Positions 1 through 10,894 of a DNA stretch of 64,000 bases are shown here, piece after piece (position 1 is the first letter of the stretch; every line of letters starts with the position of its first letter). Source of the DNA: JAAEKA01 sp049299095 (GTDB taxonomy: Bacteria; Chloroflexota; Anaerolineae; JAAEKA01); the NCBI GenBank assembly GCA_049299095.1, contig JBAQWV010000041.1, positions 1 through 64,000 on the forward strand, read 5' to 3'. The position numbers and the translations under genes were made by a program. The notes under the pieces are model-generated. The model was not told the DNA's origin. It saw only the letters and a list, made by a program, of their open reading frames with translations, and made no database searches.

Positions 1-49
1 GGTCACGGCGTTGAGCCGGAGACTGCTCACTCCTGAAGGGCGAGCGTCG

Positions 50-91
50 TAAACAAACAGATCGGGTAGCCGACTGAACGCCTGCTACCCG
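50..91 (-). terminator. Rho-independent terminator after rpsO
   Basis: A perfect 8-bp stem (63-70 with 84-91) and 13-nt loop lie just past the rpsO stop. Read on the minus strand it is followed by a T-rich run (CTGTTTGTTT). The first 50 bases of the window hold nothing else I can identify; in many bacteria pnp would follow here but no coding sequence for it is visible. Confidence 0.6.
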
Positions 92-112
92 ACGTATGAC
101 GGCAAACCTTGC

Positions 113-382
113 TTACTTGCGCAAGCCCAAGCGCTCGATCAATTGCTTGTAGCGCTGCTGATCTTTGCGGCTGAGGTAAGCCAAATGGCGCCTGCGCTGA
201 CCCACCAGCTTCAACAGGCCCCGGCGGGAAGCCTCATCGTGCTTGTGCGTCTTCAGGTGTTCGATGAGCTGGTTGATCCGCGTGGTGAGCAGAGCAACCT
301 GCACTTCAGGGGAACCGGTGTCGCTGTTGTGCACCTGGTAGTCCCGGGTGATGGTATCCTTCTCCGTTTTCGAAAGTGGCAC
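113..382 (-). CDS. rpsO: 30S ribosomal protein S15
   Basis: This is the 89-residue small-subunit protein that binds the 16S rRNA central domain early in 30S assembly. The whole length matches the family, including the HxxDxxSRRGLL-type core and the HLAYL motif near the C-terminus. The start is GTG (380-382), preceded by AAGGAG seven bases upstream. A good promoter lies upstream and a hairpin terminator downstream, so it appears to be transcribed alone. S15 mRNAs are often autoregulated through leader structure in other bacteria; I did not recognise a specific motif here. Confidence 0.97.
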   Translation of the reverse strand: MPLSKTEKDTITRDYQVHNSDTGSPEVQVALLTTRINQLIEHLKTHKHDEASRRGLLKLVGQRRRHLAYLSRKDQQRYKQLIERLGLRK

Positions 383-465
383 GTTAAATCTCCTTAGTCT
401 CGCTACACAAAGAGCCGAGGTACCGCTGGATTACCAAGGCGCATACCCCAGCACAATTTGGTAAG

Positions 466-495
466 ATTATACCACACAAACGGGCTAGCACACAA
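466..495 (-). promoter_or_regulatory. rpsO promoter
   Basis: On the minus strand TTGTGT (490-495) and a perfect TATAAT (466-471) are separated by 18 nt. The predicted transcript begins about 70 nt before the rpsO start. Confidence 0.7.
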
Positions 496-525
496 GTTCG
501 CGATGGGCCAGTTACCATAAAAAGC

Positions 526-2661
<2,136 letters not shown>

Positions 2662-2881
2662 GGAATTGACCTGTGAAGAAAAGGATGGCCTTGCTGGGTA
2701 CAGTATAGCAAGTCATGTCGAATAAAACAGGCAGCCAGCACCCAAAAGAGTCATTCATCGGAATCCCGCAACTTTTCATGAGTACCGCTCGTATAAAAAA
2801 TATATATCGGTTTGTAATATCTAATACAACATAAGTTATACGTTGTTTTGTTACATTTTATATACAATTATAGGAGTTCCC
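2662..2881. promoter_or_regulatory. Divergent AT-rich promoter region
   Basis: This region separates two divergent genes. The right half (about 2790-2880) is much richer in A+T than the surroundings and has several overlapping -10-like sequences, but no pair with proper spacing stands out. I infer it holds the promoters of both flanking genes. Confidence 0.4.
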
Positions 2882-3580
2882 ATGTCACAGTACACCCTCG
2901 ACCAATTTGTGCAGGCGACGGCGCAGCAGGACGCCGAGAATGATCCCTTTGAGTTGGAGAATCCTTATCTGCTCGAAGTCAACCTCGACGGCCGCGTTTG
3001 GGCCAAAGTGGGTGCTATGGTCGCGTATACGGGCAAAGTCAACTTCGTGCGTGAGGGTCTACTGGAACATGGTGTCGGAACCCTGCTCAAGCGCGCGGTT
3101 TCCGGTGAAGGAACCGCGCTGATGAAGATGGATGGCAAGGGACGCGTTTATCTGGCGGAGCGCGGCAAGAAAATTCGTATTCTTGATCTGCGCAACGAGA
3201 CAATCTTTGTCAACGGCAATGACTTGCTGGCGCTGCAAGATAGCGTTACATTCGATATCACTATGATGCGTCGGATGGCCGGTGTTCTGGCCGGCGGCCT
3301 GTTCAACGTCAAGCTTTCCGGCAACGGATTGGTAGCCATCACCACCCACTACGAGCCGCTGACACTGCAAGTACGCCCCGATCAGCCGGTTTTTACCGAT
3401 CCCAACGCAACTGTTGCTTGGTCGGGTTCGTTGTCGCCAGAGATCGTGACCAATGTAACTTTCCGCACCCTGATTGGCCGCGGCAGCGGCGAAGCAGTAC
3501 AGTTTAAATTCAGCGGCAATGGTTGGGTGGTATTGCAGCCATACGAAGAAATATATTTCCAGGCCAGTGCCGGAGCCTAA
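2882..3580 (+). CDS. AIM24 family protein
   Basis: This is a 232-residue protein of the AIM24 family, a beta-rich trimeric fold (TRAP-like superfamily). Mitochondrial AIM24 affects cristae organisation; the bacterial role is unknown. Family features include the early LEVNLDGRVWAK segment, the GEGTALMKMDGKG turn and a glycine-rich LSGNGL repeat pattern. A longer frame begins at 2843, but the ATG at 2882 has AGGAG five bases upstream and matches the usual family N-terminus. It is a single gene ending at a strong shared terminator. No signal peptide or membrane helix is seen. Confidence 0.9.
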   Translation: MSQYTLDQFVQATAQQDAENDPFELENPYLLEVNLDGRVWAKVGAMVAYTGKVNFVREGLLEHGVGTLLKRAVSGEGTALMKMDGKGRVYLAERGKKIRILDLRNETIFVNGNDLLALQDSVTFDITMMRRMAGVLAGGLFNVKLSGNGLVAITTHYEPLTLQVRPDQPVFTDPNATVAWSGSLSPEIVTNVTFRTLIGRGSGEAVQFKFSGNGWVVLQPYEEIYFQASAGA

Positions 3581-3636
3581 CAGCAGAGAGATTTCGGATG
3601 TGACGCGGGTGGAAGATTAAAATCGTTTTTTAGTTA

Positions 3637-3678
3637 AAAAAAGGCGGCGTGTCTGCAAACAGACACGCCGCCTTTTTT
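3637..3678. terminator. Bidirectional terminator
   Basis: A perfect 19-bp stem (3637-3655 with 3660-3678) carries a 4-nt loop, with an A-tract on one side and a T-tract on the other. It lies between two convergent genes and should terminate both. Confidence 0.9.
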
Positions 3679-3693
3679 AGAAAAACAATCCCG

Positions 3694-4794
3694 TTAAGGT
3701 GCCAGAATCTGCGACACCGTGACATATTTATAGCCGTTGCGGTCCAAATAATCCAGCAAGCGGGGCAAAGCGGGGCCATTCGCCGCGTTCACATCATGGA
3801 ATGCGATAATCGCACCCGGGCAAACATGCTCCACCACACGCTGATACAAGTCATCGGCGGTGATCTCTTCGGTCCAGTCGCGGCTGTCCACTGTCCAACC
3901 AATCACATGATACCCCTCGCGATTGGCTACGTTCACCACACTCTCGTTAATCGCACCAAACGGCGCACGAAAGAGCGGCTTGGTCGTCGAACCGGGGAGC
4001 GCCTTTTGAGTGAGCTGCTCGGTGATTTGCAACTCCCATGCGACATTGTCTGGGGTCATATACAACATATTCTCGTGAGTATAGGAATGGTTGCCCAATT
4101 CATGTCCGTTGTCGAGAATCTGGCTGATAATATCGGGGTGATTGTCCAACGCGCCACCCAGAACAAAGAATGTGCCGCGGATCCCGCGTTTAGCCAGCAT
4201 TTCCATCCGCTCAAGATTACCCTCGGCATAGCCAACATCAAAAGACAGTGCGACTTTCTTTTCGCGGTTATTGCGGCCAATGTAATACCCTGAAATACCA
4301 AAGGGCAAATCTTCAAGGCGGGAAACCGCGGGTAGAGGTGAAGTCCATTGCGCGGGGGGAATACTACCCTGCGGTAACCGAATAACTGTTCCTGCCTGTC
4401 CCGACCAGTTGGGATTCATAGCCAGCAAATCGTCGGTAGACACGCCTGCATTTTCGGCAATGGTCGAAATCGTATCCCCCGGCCATAAGCAATAGGTTTC
4501 GATAATATCGGGATCAGGCGCAACAGTTGGCGTGGCTAAAACCGCATTAGCTATGGCCGTAGCCGTAGCCGCACTTTCCGGTGACAATGCAGCCGCAGGG
4601 GTTAATAATGCCGTCTCCCAGTCAGCGTCGGTGCGTTCAGATGTAGAAGTTTGGCCTCCGCGCCCCAGCAAAATAAATATCAACCCCGCAGCCACCAATA
4701 AAAGAGGAAATAACAACACGTTATTTCGAGCAAAGCGCGATGAAGTCGCTGGTACTTCCCGGGGTGGCGTTGGCGAAACAGGGGAGTGTGACAT
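3694..4794 (-). CDS. Membrane-anchored LysM polysaccharide deacetylase
   Basis: The 366-residue protein has a short cytoplasmic tail, one transmembrane helix (about 25-45), a linker, a LysM peptidoglycan-binding domain (about 100-143) and a NodB-type carbohydrate esterase 4 domain (about 180-364). Visible CE4 motifs are the HSYTH metal site, RAPFG, DSRDW and the late AFHD. Motif 1 reads SFDVGY rather than TFDDG, so the first Asp remains but the second, usually a metal ligand, is Val; PdaA/PdaB-like sporulation deacetylases also vary here. It probably deacetylates cell-wall sugar. The ATG at 4794 has AAGGA nine bases upstream; the alternative ATG at 4800 is too close (3 nt). Confidence 0.88.
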   Translation of the reverse strand: MSHSPVSPTPPREVPATSSRFARNNVLLFPLLLVAAGLIFILLGRGGQTSTSERTDADWETALLTPAAALSPESAATATAIANAVLATPTVAPDPDIIETYCLWPGDTISTIAENAGVSTDDLLAMNPNWSGQAGTVIRLPQGSIPPAQWTSPLPAVSRLEDLPFGISGYYIGRNNREKKVALSFDVGYAEGNLERMEMLAKRGIRGTFFVLGGALDNHPDIISQILDNGHELGNHSYTHENMLYMTPDNVAWELQITEQLTQKALPGSTTKPLFRAPFGAINESVVNVANREGYHVIGWTVDSRDWTEEITADDLYQRVVEHVCPGAIIAFHDVNAANGPALPRLLDYLDRNGYKYVTVSQILAP

Positions 4795-4828
4795 GGGCAT
4801 TCATCCTTCTGGCTGCACACGCCAGCGT

Positions 4829-5746
4829 TTATGTGATAGCGAGGGGTTCTTTAAAATCATAAAGGCCATCTTTAACTGGCCAGCGACGACCACAATCCAC
4901 ACAAGCCATGGCGTCAGTCTGGTCTACCAGTGCGCCGGCACATTCAGGACATTGGAAAAGCACGCTTGGCAGCTGCGCAGGGCGGGCGCCAGCCACGCCA
5001 CACTGAACAAAAATGCTCGGTGTCAGCTTCCAGATCGCACCAACCTCCTGAATCGCTCCATCCGCCGCCGCCAGCGCGCTGGCCGGAGCCACTCGCTTCA
5101 AGAACGGCGCACGGAAATGCGACACCGCCAGTTCCCGATTGACGGTAAAGTTGGCGCTGCGCAATTGCTGCGTCATCCAGGTTGGGTGAAAATCGAAGTT
5201 CAGCGGCACAAACTCGTAGGGCTGTTGGTCGAACGGATTCCAGTCCTGACGGCGCAAAGCATAGCGCGCAATAGACTTCAGATGCCGTTTGCTGGCATAT
5301 TCGACCACAAAAACGCCACCAGAAGCAATAGAACGACGAATTTGCGCCAAAGCAGCCGGCACATCCGCCAAGTGGTGCATCACTCGGATCATCACCGCGC
5401 TGTCTACAATACCAGCAGCCAGCGGTAGTTTATACAAATTCGCCGCAACATAGGTGAACCGGCCACCAACGCCCAAGCGTTGCTGCGCCTGTCGCAACAA
5501 CGAGCGCGAATAGTCCAGCAAGATCACCTGCTCATAACCGTCATACAAATCGGTCAAGCGACCAAATGCCGCACCGAACTCAACCAACCGGCGCCCGGTT
5601 GGCGGCAAAAGCTTGCGTACAGCAATGCGCTCAGCCAAATCCTCATACGCGCGCCCGCCTTGCTCCCAAAAACGTTGCTGATAATCGGAGCCTTCGTAGT
5701 CCATTACCTGGGGGGGTTGCTGCCCCTGACGAACTGAACCTGCCAT
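4829..5746 (-). CDS. Class I SAM methyltransferase with C-terminal zinc ribbon
   Basis: This 305-residue protein has a Rossmann methyltransferase core: the VEFGAAFGRL SAM loop near residue 55, LDYSRSLL as the acidic strand-2 region, and a VMHHLADV segment typical of Methyltransf_11. The last 40 residues hold two CxxC pairs (CPEC and CVDC) forming a Trm112-like zinc ribbon. The substrate cannot be told from sequence; small-molecule, lipid or RNA methylation are all possible. The start at ATG 5746 has only a distant AAAGG. The gene lies 28 nt upstream of the deacetylase in the same direction, so the two are probably cotranscribed. Confidence 0.8.
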   Translation of the reverse strand: MAGSVRQGQQPPQVMDYEGSDYQQRFWEQGGRAYEDLAERIAVRKLLPPTGRRLVEFGAAFGRLTDLYDGYEQVILLDYSRSLLRQAQQRLGVGGRFTYVAANLYKLPLAAGIVDSAVMIRVMHHLADVPAALAQIRRSIASGGVFVVEYASKRHLKSIARYALRRQDWNPFDQQPYEFVPLNFDFHPTWMTQQLRSANFTVNRELAVSHFRAPFLKRVAPASALAAADGAIQEVGAIWKLTPSIFVQCGVAGARPAQLPSVLFQCPECAGALVDQTDAMACVDCGRRWPVKDGLYDFKEPLAIT

Positions 5747-5775
5747 TTCGATTTTTGCCTTTTACAGTGAATTCA

Positions 5776-5791
5776 TGTTTCACGTGAAACA
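5776..5791. other. Perfect parS (ParB-binding) site
   Basis: The 16-bp palindrome TGTTTCACGTGAAACA is identical to the consensus chromosomal parS recognised by ParB/Spo0J. It lies between the methyltransferase start and a predicted promoter for that gene. In bacteria parS sites cluster near the replication origin and load ParB for segregation and SMC recruitment. No parA or parB is in this window. Confidence 0.9.
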
Positions 5792-5817
5792 CGTTTATCG
5801 TCAAGCATCGCTCGATA

Positions 5818-5845
5818 AGTATCGAGAATGAAGTGGTGCTATCAA
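5818..5845 (-). promoter_or_regulatory. Putative methyltransferase/deacetylase promoter
   Basis: On the minus strand TTGATA (5840-5845) and GATACT (5818-5823) are 16 nt apart. A small inverted repeat (CTCGAT/ATCGAG, about 5811-5826) overlaps the -10 and could be an operator. The transcript would run through parS into the methyltransferase gene. Confidence 0.45.
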
Positions 5846-5945
5846 CCCTTCCATTCTACATAAAGCGGCTAAACCATTATAACACGCTCTGGCAATGGCT
5901 CCAAGCGGCATATAGGCGGCGCGCCAGGCCGGTTTTCAGGTGGCT

Positions 5946-5974
5946 TTGCCAATGTCGGCCCCCTGCGGTACAAT
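5946..5974 (+). promoter_or_regulatory. Promoter of the MoxR-DUF58 operon
   Basis: TTGCCA (5946-5951) and TACAAT (5969-5974) are exactly 17 nt apart. Predicted initiation near 5981 falls inside a longer open frame, which supports the MoxR start at 6010. Confidence 0.7.
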
Positions 5975-6009
5975 CAAAAGCATACCCTTCACAACCCGGG
6001 ACAATTCGC

Positions 6010-6954
6010 ATGAACTCCATCCAATCATTCGCTCAAACAGTCACGCAAAACATCGAAAAAGTCATGCTCGGCAAGACAGCTATTGTTGAGCTGCTATTGG
6101 CCGCGCTGCTCTGCGAGGGGCATGTCCTGCTGGAAGATGTTCCCGGTGTTGGCAAAACCATGCTGGCCCGCGCGCTCGCAGTGAGTTTGGGCACATCCTT
6201 CAAGCGACTGCAATGCACTCCCGACCTGCTGCCCAACGACGTGACCGGCGTTTCCGTCTTTAACCAGCAAACGCGGCAGTTTGAATTCATCCCCGGCCCC
6301 GCGTTCGCTCACATTTTGCTGGCTGACGAAATCAACCGCGCCACACCGCGCACACAATCCGCCCTGCTGGAGGCAATGGGTGAACGCCAGATAACGGTGG
6401 ATGGCATCACGCGGCCACTGGCGCGGCCTTTCCTGGTGCTGGCGACACAGAATCCGGTGGAGTACGAGGGCACATTCCCGTTGCCCGAAGCACAACTTGA
6501 CCGTTTTTTGCTCAAAATTCGTCTCGGCTACCTTGATTCAACCGAAGAAAGCAACCTTTTGCTGCATTTGCGTCGTCAACACCCCATAGAAACGTTGCAA
6601 CCGGTCGCCAGCGCCGAACAAATTCTGGCGCTAGCCGAACAGGTGTGGGCCGTTCATGTGGATGATACTTTACGCGATTACATTGTGCGGCTGGTGCAGG
6701 CCACGCGCACCCATCCCGATGTATTGCTGGGAGCCAGCCCGCGCGGCTCGCTGGCGCTTTACAAGACCAGCCAGGCGTTGGCTGCGTTGCGTGGACGTAC
6801 CTTCGTGCTACCCGACGACATCAAGCTATTGGCTCCACTAACGCTGGCGCATCGCTGCCTGATACGGCCAGAAAGCGCGCTGCGCGGGCGCACAGCCGAA
6901 TGGATCATTCAGGAGATTGTCGCGGAAACCCCGCTTGATATCGGCCAGGGATAA
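6010..6954 (+). CDS. MoxR family AAA+ ATPase
   Basis: This 314-residue AAA+ ATPase has Walker A (GVGKTMLA), Walker B (LLADEINR), the sensor-1 region (LATQNP) and the MoxR-typical FPLPEAQLDRF motif. MoxR ATPases act as chaperone-like partners of adjacent membrane/vWA or DUF58 proteins. The frame is open from 5833, but the promoter at 5946-5974 and the family N-terminus favour ATG 6010. It leads a four-gene operon with DUF58, DUF4129 and a further membrane protein, spaced by 4 nt or overlapping. Confidence 0.92.
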   Translation: MNSIQSFAQTVTQNIEKVMLGKTAIVELLLAALLCEGHVLLEDVPGVGKTMLARALAVSLGTSFKRLQCTPDLLPNDVTGVSVFNQQTRQFEFIPGPAFAHILLADEINRATPRTQSALLEAMGERQITVDGITRPLARPFLVLATQNPVEYEGTFPLPEAQLDRFLLKIRLGYLDSTEESNLLLHLRRQHPIETLQPVASAEQILALAEQVWAVHVDDTLRDYIVRLVQATRTHPDVLLGASPRGSLALYKTSQALAALRGRTFVLPDDIKLLAPLTLAHRCLIRPESALRGRTAEWIIQEIVAETPLDIGQG

Positions 6955-6958
6955 CCCG

Positions 6959-8194
6959 ATGAACGACCTGCCCTATATTTTGGGGTTGCTTTTCCTGCTG
7001 GCCCTGTTCTTGCGGCTAGACTTTGTTTTCTACATTATTTATGTTGTGGGAGCGATCTGGGCGCTGGCGCGTTGGGGCACACCGCGCAGCCTGGCCGCGG
7101 TACAGGTACAACGCCAATTCACTGATCACGCGTTTTTAGGTGAGACTATCCCGGTTACCATCGAAATCGAAAATCCCAGTCGCTTGCCTCTCCCGTGGCT
7201 GCGCGTCACCGAAGCCTTGCCTGTCGAACTGGCTACCGCGGCACAGCTCAAGCGCGTTTACAGCTTGCGCCCGCGCAGCGCCTTGCAAATCAGCTACGAC
7301 CTGCACTGCACGCGCCGCGGCTATTACCCGGTCGGGCCATTGCAATTGACCACCGGCGACCTGTTTGGTTTCGCACCGATACACCATCGGCAGGAAACGG
7401 GCCAAGCGATCACCGTTTACCCGCGCATCGTCCCCCTCACCGCGCTGGGGCTGCCAGCCCGCCTGCCCTTTGGAACATTGGCCAGCCATGAACGCATCTT
7501 CGAGGACCCAGCACGCCCGCGCGGAGTGCGCGCCTACACACCCGGCGATTCGCAGCGTCGCATCAACTGGAAGGCCAGCGCGCACAGCGACGCCTTGCTG
7601 ATTCGGCAGTACTCCCCGGCCATTTCGCTGGAAAGCACGATCCTGCTCAACCTGAGCATTCACGAATACGAACGGCAATGGCGTTACAGTGCCAGCGAAT
7701 GGGCTGTTACGGTGGCCGCCTCGCTGGCCGTCTGGCTCGAAAGCGTGCGGCAGGCCGTCGGGCTGGCCGTCTTCGCCGCGGATTCTGCCACGACCACACC
7801 CTTAGAAATCTTAAATCCAGTGGAATCATCATTATTTAAGGTTCCGGCGCGGCCGGGAAGGCCCCATTTAATGAAGGTCTTGGAGGTATTGGCTCGCTCC
7901 GAGCTGCTAGACACCCGCGCCCCTTTCATCACCTGGGCGCAGCGTGCGGCCGCGCCGCTGGCATGGGGGTCTACGGCGTTGGTGGTGACACCCAACGGCA
8001 ACGAGGCCACCACACAGGGCTTGCACCATCTCGTGCGCAAGGGCTTAAACGTGGTGATGCTGGTGGTGGAGCCGTATCACCGTTTCGAGATCGTCCAGCA
8101 GCGCGCCCGCTTGCTGGGCATTGCTGCGTACCCGGTCGCCAACGAAGACGAATTGCACCGCTTGCAGGCGCAAGGCCAGCGAGGCCCAGCATGA
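6959..8194 (+). CDS. DUF58 domain membrane protein
   Basis: The 411-residue protein begins with two hydrophobic segments (about 5-40), then a beta-rich section and a DUF58 core around residues 190-240. The core has the RGVRAYTPGDSQRRINWKAS signature (G-D-x-x-R-x-I-x-W) seen throughout the family. DUF58 proteins are vWA-like partners of MoxR ATPases with unclear function. The ATG is 4 nt after the MoxR stop, and its own stop overlaps the next start as ATGA. Confidence 0.9.
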   Translation: MNDLPYILGLLFLLALFLRLDFVFYIIYVVGAIWALARWGTPRSLAAVQVQRQFTDHAFLGETIPVTIEIENPSRLPLPWLRVTEALPVELATAAQLKRVYSLRPRSALQISYDLHCTRRGYYPVGPLQLTTGDLFGFAPIHHRQETGQAITVYPRIVPLTALGLPARLPFGTLASHERIFEDPARPRGVRAYTPGDSQRRINWKASAHSDALLIRQYSPAISLESTILLNLSIHEYERQWRYSASEWAVTVAASLAVWLESVRQAVGLAVFAADSATTTPLEILNPVESSLFKVPARPGRPHLMKVLEVLARSELLDTRAPFITWAQRAAAPLAWGSTALVVTPNGNEATTQGLHHLVRKGLNVVMLVVEPYHRFEIVQQRARLLGIAAYPVANEDELHRLQAQGQRGPA

Positions 8195-9852
8195 GCCAGC
8201 TGCGCCCCGATCAACCTGACACCCACCGGCTGGATAGCCTGCAAGACGCGGCCTGGCAGCGTCAACTGGCGCGCCCGCTGCTGATCGCACTGCAAATCAC
8301 CTGTTTAATCACCGGCCTGTGGGTAATCATGCAGAACATTCGTTCTATTTATCCTTGGAGCTTCGTACCGCCGTTGGCTTTTTTCCTGGCATTGATCGGC
8401 ATTGCCAGCGCACAATGGCTGGAAAAACCGGCCCAACGCCACTTGAACAAGAGTACCTTTCAGATAGCGCAGTTAATTATGGTCTTCGCTCTCGTGCGGG
8501 CGCTCACTTGGATGCTCGGCGGCGCGTGGCCATCGCTGGCCGACCTGCGCACCTGGCTTTATGAACCCGGCCGTTTCTTCGATGCCTCGTTTGTGCTGGG
8601 GGGGCTGCTGGCCGCGTTGGCCTGGCATCGCGGCGTGGTCGTCGGCAGCATCTTTGCTCGGTTGGCGCTGACACCCGGCGAGTTGGTCTATGCCGAGGAT
8701 AAGCGCCGCGGCTTGTGGCGCATGAGGCGACCGAGCGAGCGGGTGCTGATTTCGCGCCTCGATCTGGTAGAGCAATACACCGGGCAATGGCTGGTGGGCG
8801 GGGTGCTGCTGGCCCTGTGCGCAGCGGCCGCGCGCGTGAGCGTGGACAGTGCGCTCCACCTGAACGTGCTGGCTATCGGCGTGCCGCCGCAGATCGTGGT
8901 CGCGGGCATCTTCTACTTTTTGATCGGGCTGATCCTCACCAGCCAGGCACGCTTTGCCATGCTGCGCGCCCAATGGCTACAAGAGGGGGTGGACATGGCA
9001 GACGGGCTGCCGACACGCTGGAACCGACTGGCAACGCTGTTGATTTTGGTTGTTGGCATGGTGGCGGCGGTGTTGCCGCTCGGCTCCACGGGTCGCATCA
9101 GCGATATCATCAATGCTCTGGTGGTGGTAGTAGCCCAAATCGGTATCTTTTTGGCTTTTTTGGTGGCATACGCCTTTGCGCTGCTGATGCGACTATTCGG
9201 CGAGCCGCAACCTATGCCTGAAATGCCGCAACAGCCGCTACCTGTACAGCCACCACTAGAGCCGCCGCCCGCGGTCGCCAGCACGCCGGCCTGGCTAGGC
9301 GGAGCCAGCCTGTGGATGATCGTGGTGCTGGCTGTGCTGCTGGCCGTGTGGTTCCTGTTCGGCGGGCAGGGGCTGGCAGTCACCCGCGCCAAGCTGGCCG
9401 CGACATTAGCCGCGCTCCGGTCGTATCTAAAACAATGGACCCGTGCCGCAAGGCAAGCGCTTCAGAGCGTTTCCGTCGCACGGTCAGGACAAAAACCAAC
9501 CACAGACGCGCCCTCCCCAGTGCCGTGGCGTTTCGTGCGGGTGAATGCGCTGTCCCCGCGCGAGCAAATACGCTATTTTTACCTGACCGTGGTACGCCGC
9601 GCCGCCGAGCAAGGCGTGAAACGCCAGCCAAGCCAAACACCGCTGGAATTCATGCACGAGCTGGAACAGACGTGGCCTGACGCCGAACTGGACGTGCAGA
9701 GCTTGACCGCTGCGTTTGTGGCCGCGCGTTACGATGTGGCAGAAGTTAGCGCAGATCAATCACAGCAGGTAAAATCTATTTGGGAACGCGTCAAGCGCGC
9801 TTTGCGTGCCCGGCGTTCCAACAAAGGAGAAAAAACAGATGAATCACGTTGA
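8191..9852 (+). CDS. Polytopic membrane protein with C-terminal DUF4129
   Basis: This 553-residue protein has about seven or eight predicted transmembrane helices, a Pro-rich stretch (about 350-370), another helix (about 375-395), and a C-terminal cytoplasmic DUF4129 domain with YFYLTVVRRAAEQG and a TPLEF motif. In related operons DUF4129 is normally fused to a TgpA-like transglutaminase; I see no Cys-His-Asp transglutaminase domain here, so this is a transglutaminase-less version. The start at 8191 overlaps the DUF58 stop by 4 nt, so expression is coupled. An envelope-related role is inferred from context only. Confidence 0.8.
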   Translation: MSQLRPDQPDTHRLDSLQDAAWQRQLARPLLIALQITCLITGLWVIMQNIRSIYPWSFVPPLAFFLALIGIASAQWLEKPAQRHLNKSTFQIAQLIMVFALVRALTWMLGGAWPSLADLRTWLYEPGRFFDASFVLGGLLAALAWHRGVVVGSIFARLALTPGELVYAEDKRRGLWRMRRPSERVLISRLDLVEQYTGQWLVGGVLLALCAAAARVSVDSALHLNVLAIGVPPQIVVAGIFYFLIGLILTSQARFAMLRAQWLQEGVDMADGLPTRWNRLATLLILVVGMVAAVLPLGSTGRISDIINALVVVVAQIGIFLAFLVAYAFALLMRLFGEPQPMPEMPQQPLPVQPPLEPPPAVASTPAWLGGASLWMIVVLAVLLAVWFLFGGQGLAVTRAKLAATLAALRSYLKQWTRAARQALQSVSVARSGQKPTTDAPSPVPWRFVRVNALSPREQIRYFYLTVVRRAAEQGVKRQPSQTPLEFMHELEQTWPDAELDVQSLTAAFVAARYDVAEVSADQSQQVKSIWERVKRALRARRSNKGEKTDESR

Positions 9853-10819
9853 GTTAGTCAAGAGAGCTGCCAAGTTAACCTGGCGCTACAAAGTATTATG
9901 GATATTGGGCTTTTTAGTTGCCCTCACATCGGGCGGTGGTGGTGGTTCTGGCAGCCGATTCAGCAATTCGTTCGGCTCCAGTGGCGATGGTTTCGGCGGC
10001 TTCGAGAACGGCATGTCCCTGCCAGACAACTTCGGGGCCATTTTGTTGCTGGTCTGTGTTGTACTATTCCTGCTATTTCTTGTGATGGTCGTGGTCAGCA
10101 CGGTCGCACGCACTGGCCTCTACCGCTCGGTAGACAAAATCGAAGAAACGGGCGTTGCCCCCACCTGGCGCGCCGCGCTGCGGTTGGGTTGGAATCAGCG
10201 CTCCGTGCGCATCTTCCTGGCCGATCTGGTGGTTGGTCTCATCTTCCTCATCGCGGCCATGCTGCTTTTTCTACTCGGCGCGACCCCATTGTTCTTACGC
10301 GTCGTGGACAACGAAGTGCTGAGCACCATCGGCATTGTACTGACTGTACTTCTCGAACTGCTGGCTTTTCTGATCTTCCTGGTCGCCGCCGCTCTAATCA
10401 GCCTACTGAGCAACTTCTGGCACCGCGAAATCGCGCTGCATGATCGCTCTGTCGGCGAAGCCATCTCGAACAGCGTACAGCTCGCGCGCAAGAACGCGGC
10501 CAACGTCGGCGTTTTCTGGCTGCTGATGGCCGGTATCGGCATCGGCATCGGTATCGTCTTGCTTCCGATAGTGCTGGTACTGCTGGCCGCAGCCGGCGCG
10601 ATTGGCGCAGGGCTGGGCTACGCAGCCTACGCCGCCACCAATTCCGAACTAATCGGCGTGCTGGTCGGCCTGCCGCCCGCGCTCATCATCTTCCTGCTGC
10701 CTTCCGCCATTTTGAACGGTATCTTCGAAGTGTTTAATTCGAGTGCCTGGACGCTGGCCTACCGCGAGCTGACCGGCGCGGCCACACCTGCCGCGCTGCC
10801 TGCACAAATCGAAAGTTAA
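9839..10819 (+). CDS. Polytopic membrane protein of unknown function
   Basis: The 326-residue protein has about six hydrophobic segments, and between the first two a Gly/Ser-rich loop (GGGGGSGS, residues about 28-40). It resembles the glycerophosphoryl-diester-phosphodiesterase-membrane-domain/DUF975-like group of multipass proteins, but I cannot assign a function. AAGGAG lies nine bases before ATG 9839, and the gene overlaps the previous stop by 14 nt. It is the last gene of the MoxR operon and is followed by a long hairpin. Confidence 0.7.
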   Translation: MNHVELVKRAAKLTWRYKVLWILGFLVALTSGGGGGSGSRFSNSFGSSGDGFGGFENGMSLPDNFGAILLLVCVVLFLLFLVMVVVSTVARTGLYRSVDKIEETGVAPTWRAALRLGWNQRSVRIFLADLVVGLIFLIAAMLLFLLGATPLFLRVVDNEVLSTIGIVLTVLLELLAFLIFLVAAALISLLSNFWHREIALHDRSVGEAISNSVQLARKNAANVGVFWLLMAGIGIGIGIVLLPIVLVLLAAAGAIGAGLGYAAYAATNSELIGVLVGLPPALIIFLLPSAILNGIFEVFNSSAWTLAYRELTGAATPAALPAQIES

Positions 10820-10839
10820 CAACTGTTACAAATGACCAG

Positions 10840-10879
10840 AGAATTCGGAAGCAGTGCTGTTTTGCTGCTTCCGAATTCT
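10840..10879. terminator. Terminator-like hairpin with AGAATTCGGAAG arms
   Basis: A perfect 15-bp stem (10840-10854 with 10865-10879) has a 10-nt loop and is followed by GAATTTT. It ends the MoxR operon. The outer 12 bp of the stem are repeated exactly in the hairpin at 45732-45776. Confidence 0.7.
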
Positions 10880-10894
10880 GAATTTTAACCCTTC

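Noticed and set aside
5833..6009. N-terminal extension of the MoxR ATPase
   Set aside because: The promoter at 5946-5974 lies inside it and the family starts at 6010.
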